Below are positions 13,705 to 16,286 of a stretch of 16,286 nt of DNA, piece after piece. Source of the DNA: JAZDRH01 sp047470865. GTDB lineage: Bacteria > Pseudomonadota > Gammaproteobacteria > Pseudomonadales > Pseudomonadaceae. Position 1 is the first letter of the stretch. Each line of letters opens with the position of its first letter. The position numbers and the translations under genes were made by a program. The notes beneath the pieces were generated by a model. That model was not told where the DNA came from. It searched no databases and saw only the letters and a program-made list of their open reading frames with translations. The stretch covers positions 1 to 16,286 of the forward strand of contig NZ_JAZDRH010000042.1 in the NCBI RefSeq assembly GCF_047470865.1, written 5' to 3'.

Positions 13705-14592
13705 ATGACTACTCAATCAACATTAATGCTACTCACTACCGAAACCTCCTTGCATGCAGGCTCTGGACAATCTGTAGCCGGTATCGACTTGCCTATCCAA
13801 CGTGAAGCTCATACAGGTTGGCCTTGTGTTTTCGGTTCATCTATGAAGGGGGCATTACGCGCGCATGCTCAAGGTAAATTAGAAAATCAGCAGATATTAG
13901 ATTTATTTGGTCCAGAGCAAAGTGCCCAGCCACAAGAGCGCGATAGCAACCACGCTGGCGCGTTATTAATAGGTGATGCTCAGTTGCTTGCCTTACCTGT
14001 GCGCTCCCTACAAAGCCGCTTTAAATGGGTCACTAGCCCTGCTTGTTTGCAGCGTTTTTTTACTCACGCTGAGCGTTTAGGGGTTCAGATACCTCAGCTA
14101 AACATTAGTGTTAACCAAGAATTTGACGCACTAGGCAATAAAGAGGAAACCACCTTTCTTGAGGAGTTTAAACTAGAACAAAAACCAAGTGAGCAAATTA
14201 CTCTACTAGCTCAGTGGCTAAGCCCGTTGATAGATAATCATTTTACTACAGAGGTAATAGAGCAGAACTTACTCATTGTACATGACGATATCTTTACGTT
14301 CTTAACTCGCCATGCGACTGCCATTAATCCTCACATAGCTATTGATAGTGAAACCAAGTCTGTTAAAACAGGTGCTCTTTGGTATGAAGAAAGCTTACCT
14401 AGTGAAACCCTACTCTATGTTCCCATTAGCGCTCATGCTGCACGACGTAAAGAAAGCCAGCTTACCGCACAGCAAGTATTAGCTCAGCTAATGACATTAT
14501 TTCCTTCGAACAGCCACTGGCTGCAAATTGGTGGCAATGAAACTACAGGTATGGGCTGGTGCCGTGTTAACTTTACTCAAGGAGAAGCCTAA
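13705..14592 (+). CDS. cmr4: Cmr4 backbone RNase
   Basis: This 295-residue RAMP protein forms the repeating backbone of the Cmr filament and cleaves target RNA at 6-nt intervals. The N-terminus shows SLHAGSGQSVAGIDLPIQRE, where Asp28 corresponds to the catalytic Asp26 of Pyrococcus Cmr4. It is followed by the GSSMKGALRAHAQ loop. The C-terminus has IGGNETTGMGWCRV, a glycine-rich RNA-binding loop. The chosen ATG at 13705 is preceded by TAGGA. An upstream TTG at 13663 lies within cmr3 and would add unrelated hydrophobic residues. Stop and next start overlap (TAATG). The RNase looks intact. Confidence 0.95.
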   Translation: MTTQSTLMLLTTETSLHAGSGQSVAGIDLPIQREAHTGWPCVFGSSMKGALRAHAQGKLENQQILDLFGPEQSAQPQERDSNHAGALLIGDAQLLALPVRSLQSRFKWVTSPACLQRFFTHAERLGVQIPQLNISVNQEFDALGNKEETTFLEEFKLEQKPSEQITLLAQWLSPLIDNHFTTEVIEQNLLIVHDDIFTFLTRHATAINPHIAIDSETKSVKTGALWYEESLPSETLLYVPISAHAARRKESQLTAQQVLAQLMTLFPSNSHWLQIGGNETTGMGWCRVNFTQGEA

Positions 14593-14969
14593 TGATACAA
14601 ACTATGGAACAACATCGTGCTGAGTACGCCTTGAAATGGTTAGAGCGCATTAAGTCAGACGCTAATACGAAAGAACTTCGTAGTTATGTTAATAATTTAC
14701 CTGCCCTCATTCGTATTAATGGTTTAGGGCAAGCAATGGCTTTTTATCGTATGAAAGGAGAATCTACACATAGGTTGCTCTATCAAGCTGTTAGCGACTG
14801 GCTATGCAAAGATACTGCCGGCAATGTTTTTAAAAACCAAAAAGACATTCTTACAGCTATTACCGTCTCTGATATGAAATCTTATATGGCTGCGCAAAAC
14901 GAAGCCCTTGCTTTGCTTGAGTGGCTAAAAAAAATCACGCTGGCTTTGACCGAAAAAGTTAAGGAGTAA
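14592..14969 (+). CDS. cmr5: Cmr5 small subunit
   Basis: This 125-residue, mostly helical protein is the small filament subunit that lines the target strand beside Cmr4. Recognisable pieces are EYALKWLERIKS, then LPALIRINGLGQAMAFYRMKG, then LLYQAVSDWL and a C-terminal EALALLEWLKKIT, all typical of Cmr5. It begins on the last base of cmr4 and ends three bases before cmr6. Its length is within the usual range. No catalytic role is expected. Confidence 0.93.
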   Translation: MIQTMEQHRAEYALKWLERIKSDANTKELRSYVNNLPALIRINGLGQAMAFYRMKGESTHRLLYQAVSDWLCKDTAGNVFKNQKDILTAITVSDMKSYMAAQNEALALLEWLKKITLALTEKVKE

Positions 14970-14972
14970 ACT

Positions 14973-16106
14973 ATGCCTTTGCCCCTTTACGATATGCAAC
15001 AAACAAAACCTAAAAAAGCTCAGAATGGCCATCTTGGTTTATGGTTTGAACGCTTTTTTACTGGCTACGCAGAAAATTTCTCTAGTATTGATAAGGACAC
15101 CAAGAGCAACTGGCTAAAAGAAACAGCTGCTCTCGGCCAAGGACTCGGTAGTTTACAGTACTTACATCAAAAGGCTGTATCACTACGCTTATTGGCTCAA
15201 GCGCAAAATGGACAAGCCAAAGTATTTCATTGCACATCCTCCTTTGTCACTGGGTTAGGCAATCCTCACCCTGTAGAAAATGGTTTTCTGTGGCATCACT
15301 CTTTAGGCGTCCCTTACTTACCAGGCTCAGCTGTAAAAGGGCTAATTCGTAGTTTCATTGAAACAGCTGTAGCTGATGAGGCTCTACGCAAAAATCGGTT
15401 AGGCGAATGGTTTGGTACTGAAGACAAGAAGGATATAGCCGAACGAGCTGGAAGCTTTATTTTTCTTGATGCATTACCTATTGCACCCTGTAATATCAAT
15501 GTAGAAATTATGACGCCACATATGGGCAACTGGTATAGCAATGGCGCTAAAGCTCAAAATATCGCACAAAACTTGCCTGGTGACTGGCATGATCCTGTGC
15601 CTGTTAGTTATTTAATCGCCAAAAATATTAAGTTGCAGTTTATAATTCTACCTCGCACTAAAGAAGCTATTACACAACTTGCAGAGATCTGGCAGGCATT
15701 AGAGCATGCTCTAGAATGGCTAGGCGCTGGTGCAAAAACAGCCATAGGGTTTGGTCAGTTTGTTGTAGATACTTCCGAAGAAGCTAAGCTAGTTACAGTT
15801 GCCCAAGAGCTACATCAACAGCAGCAACAGATAGCATTAAAAGCACAGGCTAGTGAGCTCGAGTTAAAAATTATCGAGTTTAATGAAGCTTTTACTGGTT
15901 TGCCACAAGGGCTGCCTAACGGTGACATCAAAATAGTAGAGCTGTTTAATTGTATTGCAGAGCTTATTCCTTTGTTTGTGCAAGAAGGTTCTGAGCATGA
16001 ACGCATGCAGTTAAAAGAGGCGATTAAAACACTATTAGCCGAAAAACAAATAAAGCCAAGTAAAAACAAAGAAAAAGCCTTTAAAAGCCAATTAAATGCG
16101 CTATAG
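14973..16106 (+). CDS. cmr6: Cmr6 RAMP subunit with long C-terminal tail
   Basis: This 377-residue RAMP protein sits next to Cmr1 at the top of the complex. Family motifs are TGLGNPHPVENGFLWHHSLG, then GVPYLPGSAVKGLIRSFIE, and the glycine-rich GAGAKTAIGFGQF at about 251-263. After that loop comes a tail of about 114 residues, predicted helical and rich in Gln, Glu and Lys (EELHQ-type and KPSKNKEKAFKSQ). It may be a coiled coil. Shorter Cmr6 proteins end soon after the loop, so this tail is an extension. AAGGAG precedes the ATG. The operon ends here with a terminator. Confidence 0.93.
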   Translation: MPLPLYDMQQTKPKKAQNGHLGLWFERFFTGYAENFSSIDKDTKSNWLKETAALGQGLGSLQYLHQKAVSLRLLAQAQNGQAKVFHCTSSFVTGLGNPHPVENGFLWHHSLGVPYLPGSAVKGLIRSFIETAVADEALRKNRLGEWFGTEDKKDIAERAGSFIFLDALPIAPCNINVEIMTPHMGNWYSNGAKAQNIAQNLPGDWHDPVPVSYLIAKNIKLQFIILPRTKEAITQLAEIWQALEHALEWLGAGAKTAIGFGQFVVDTSEEAKLVTVAQELHQQQQQIALKAQASELELKIIEFNEAFTGLPQGLPNGDIKIVELFNCIAELIPLFVQEGSEHERMQLKEAIKTLLAEKQIKPSKNKEKAFKSQLNAL

Positions 16107-16109
16107 GCC

Positions 16110-16150
16110 AATATACGGCTGCTAAACAAGTAGCAGCCGTATATTTTTTA
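16110..16150 (+). terminator. Strong intrinsic terminator after cmr6
   Basis: AATATACGGCTGCTA (16110-16124) pairs perfectly with TAGCAGCCGTATATT (16131-16145) around the loop AACAAG. A T run follows (TTTT, then TATT). It starts 4 bases after the cmr6 stop and should end the effector operon. Confidence 0.92.
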
Positions 16151-16286
16151 TTGAGTAAGTGAGGTTTTAGTACGAAATCTCAATTTGCTAAATTAAAAAA
16201 GATCAAAAGATAGTAAAAATTCTACTATATAAAATTTAGCACTAACAAATATAAACTATTTATAATAAATATGATTTTTATGCGAG
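16151..16286. other. AT-rich right flank
   Basis: No gene was seen in the 136 bases up to the window edge. It is very AT-rich, with short inverted repeats such as ATAGTA/TACTAT near 16210-16228. It may be the control region of the next gene outside the window. Confidence 0.5.

Noticed and set aside
15815..16129. Open frame of 104 codons on the - strand opposite the end of cmr6.
   Set aside because: It runs antisense to cmr6, starts within the terminator stem and is Cys/Ser-rich as expected for a shadow frame.
1..16286. Insertion sequences or transposase genes as the cause of the flanking leader copies.
   Set aside because: No transposase-like protein, terminal inverted repeats or target-site duplications were recognised in the window.

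Overview
The window is a type III-B (Cmr) CRISPR-Cas locus from an AT-rich bacterium. The family set (Cmr1-6, Cas6 with a Cys/His cluster, Csx16, an NE0113-type CARF protein and two Can2/Card1-like nucleases) and the Shine-Dalgarno usage fit a proteobacterium, probably a gammaproteobacterium. No genus can be assigned from the sequence alone.

Layout. Bases 1-334 hold an AT-rich leader and a very short CRISPR array on the + strand: two good 38-bp repeats, one spacer and one degenerate third repeat. Bases 335-798 carry no intact gene, but contain a 29-codon fragment resembling the start of an NC/LRAT-domain protein. Bases 799-2322 are the adaptation module in the order cas2-like, cas1, cas2. Just after it, at 2375-2576, lies a second, decayed copy of the leader and array, so the adaptation module sits between two leader copies in the same orientation. 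Bases 2637-8303 are on the - strand and hold the accessory genes. In transcription order these are a Can2/Card1-like nuclease, an NE0113/Csm6-type CARF protein broken near its C-terminus by an 8-bp tandem triplication, a possible GNAT-like protein, a small DUF697-like hydrophobic protein, Csx16, another small hydrophobic protein, and a second Can2/Card1-like nuclease. Bases 8568-16106 are the + strand effector operon cas6-cmr1-cas10(cmr2)-cmr3-cmr4-cmr5-cmr6, tightly packed and closed by a strong terminator.

How it works together. Cas6 should process the repeat transcript and Cmr1-6 should form the RNA-guided complex, with Cmr4 cutting target RNA. Cas10 keeps the cyclase GGDD motif but has no N-terminal HD nuclease domain, so interference probably depends on cyclic oligoadenylate signalling. 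The receivers would be the two Can2-like nucleases and the NE0113-type CARF protein, with Csx16 a likely ring nuclease or off-switch. A palindromic motif, AGACAA-N2-TTGTCT, recurs at five non-coding places: the leader, upstream of the NC fragment, twice upstream of the small-gene operon, and between the can2-like gene and cas6. It may be the operator of a shared regulator.

The least explained part is the small-gene operon at 3856-5448, in which Csx16 lies between two small hydrophobic proteins. It is the best candidate here for an undescribed module.
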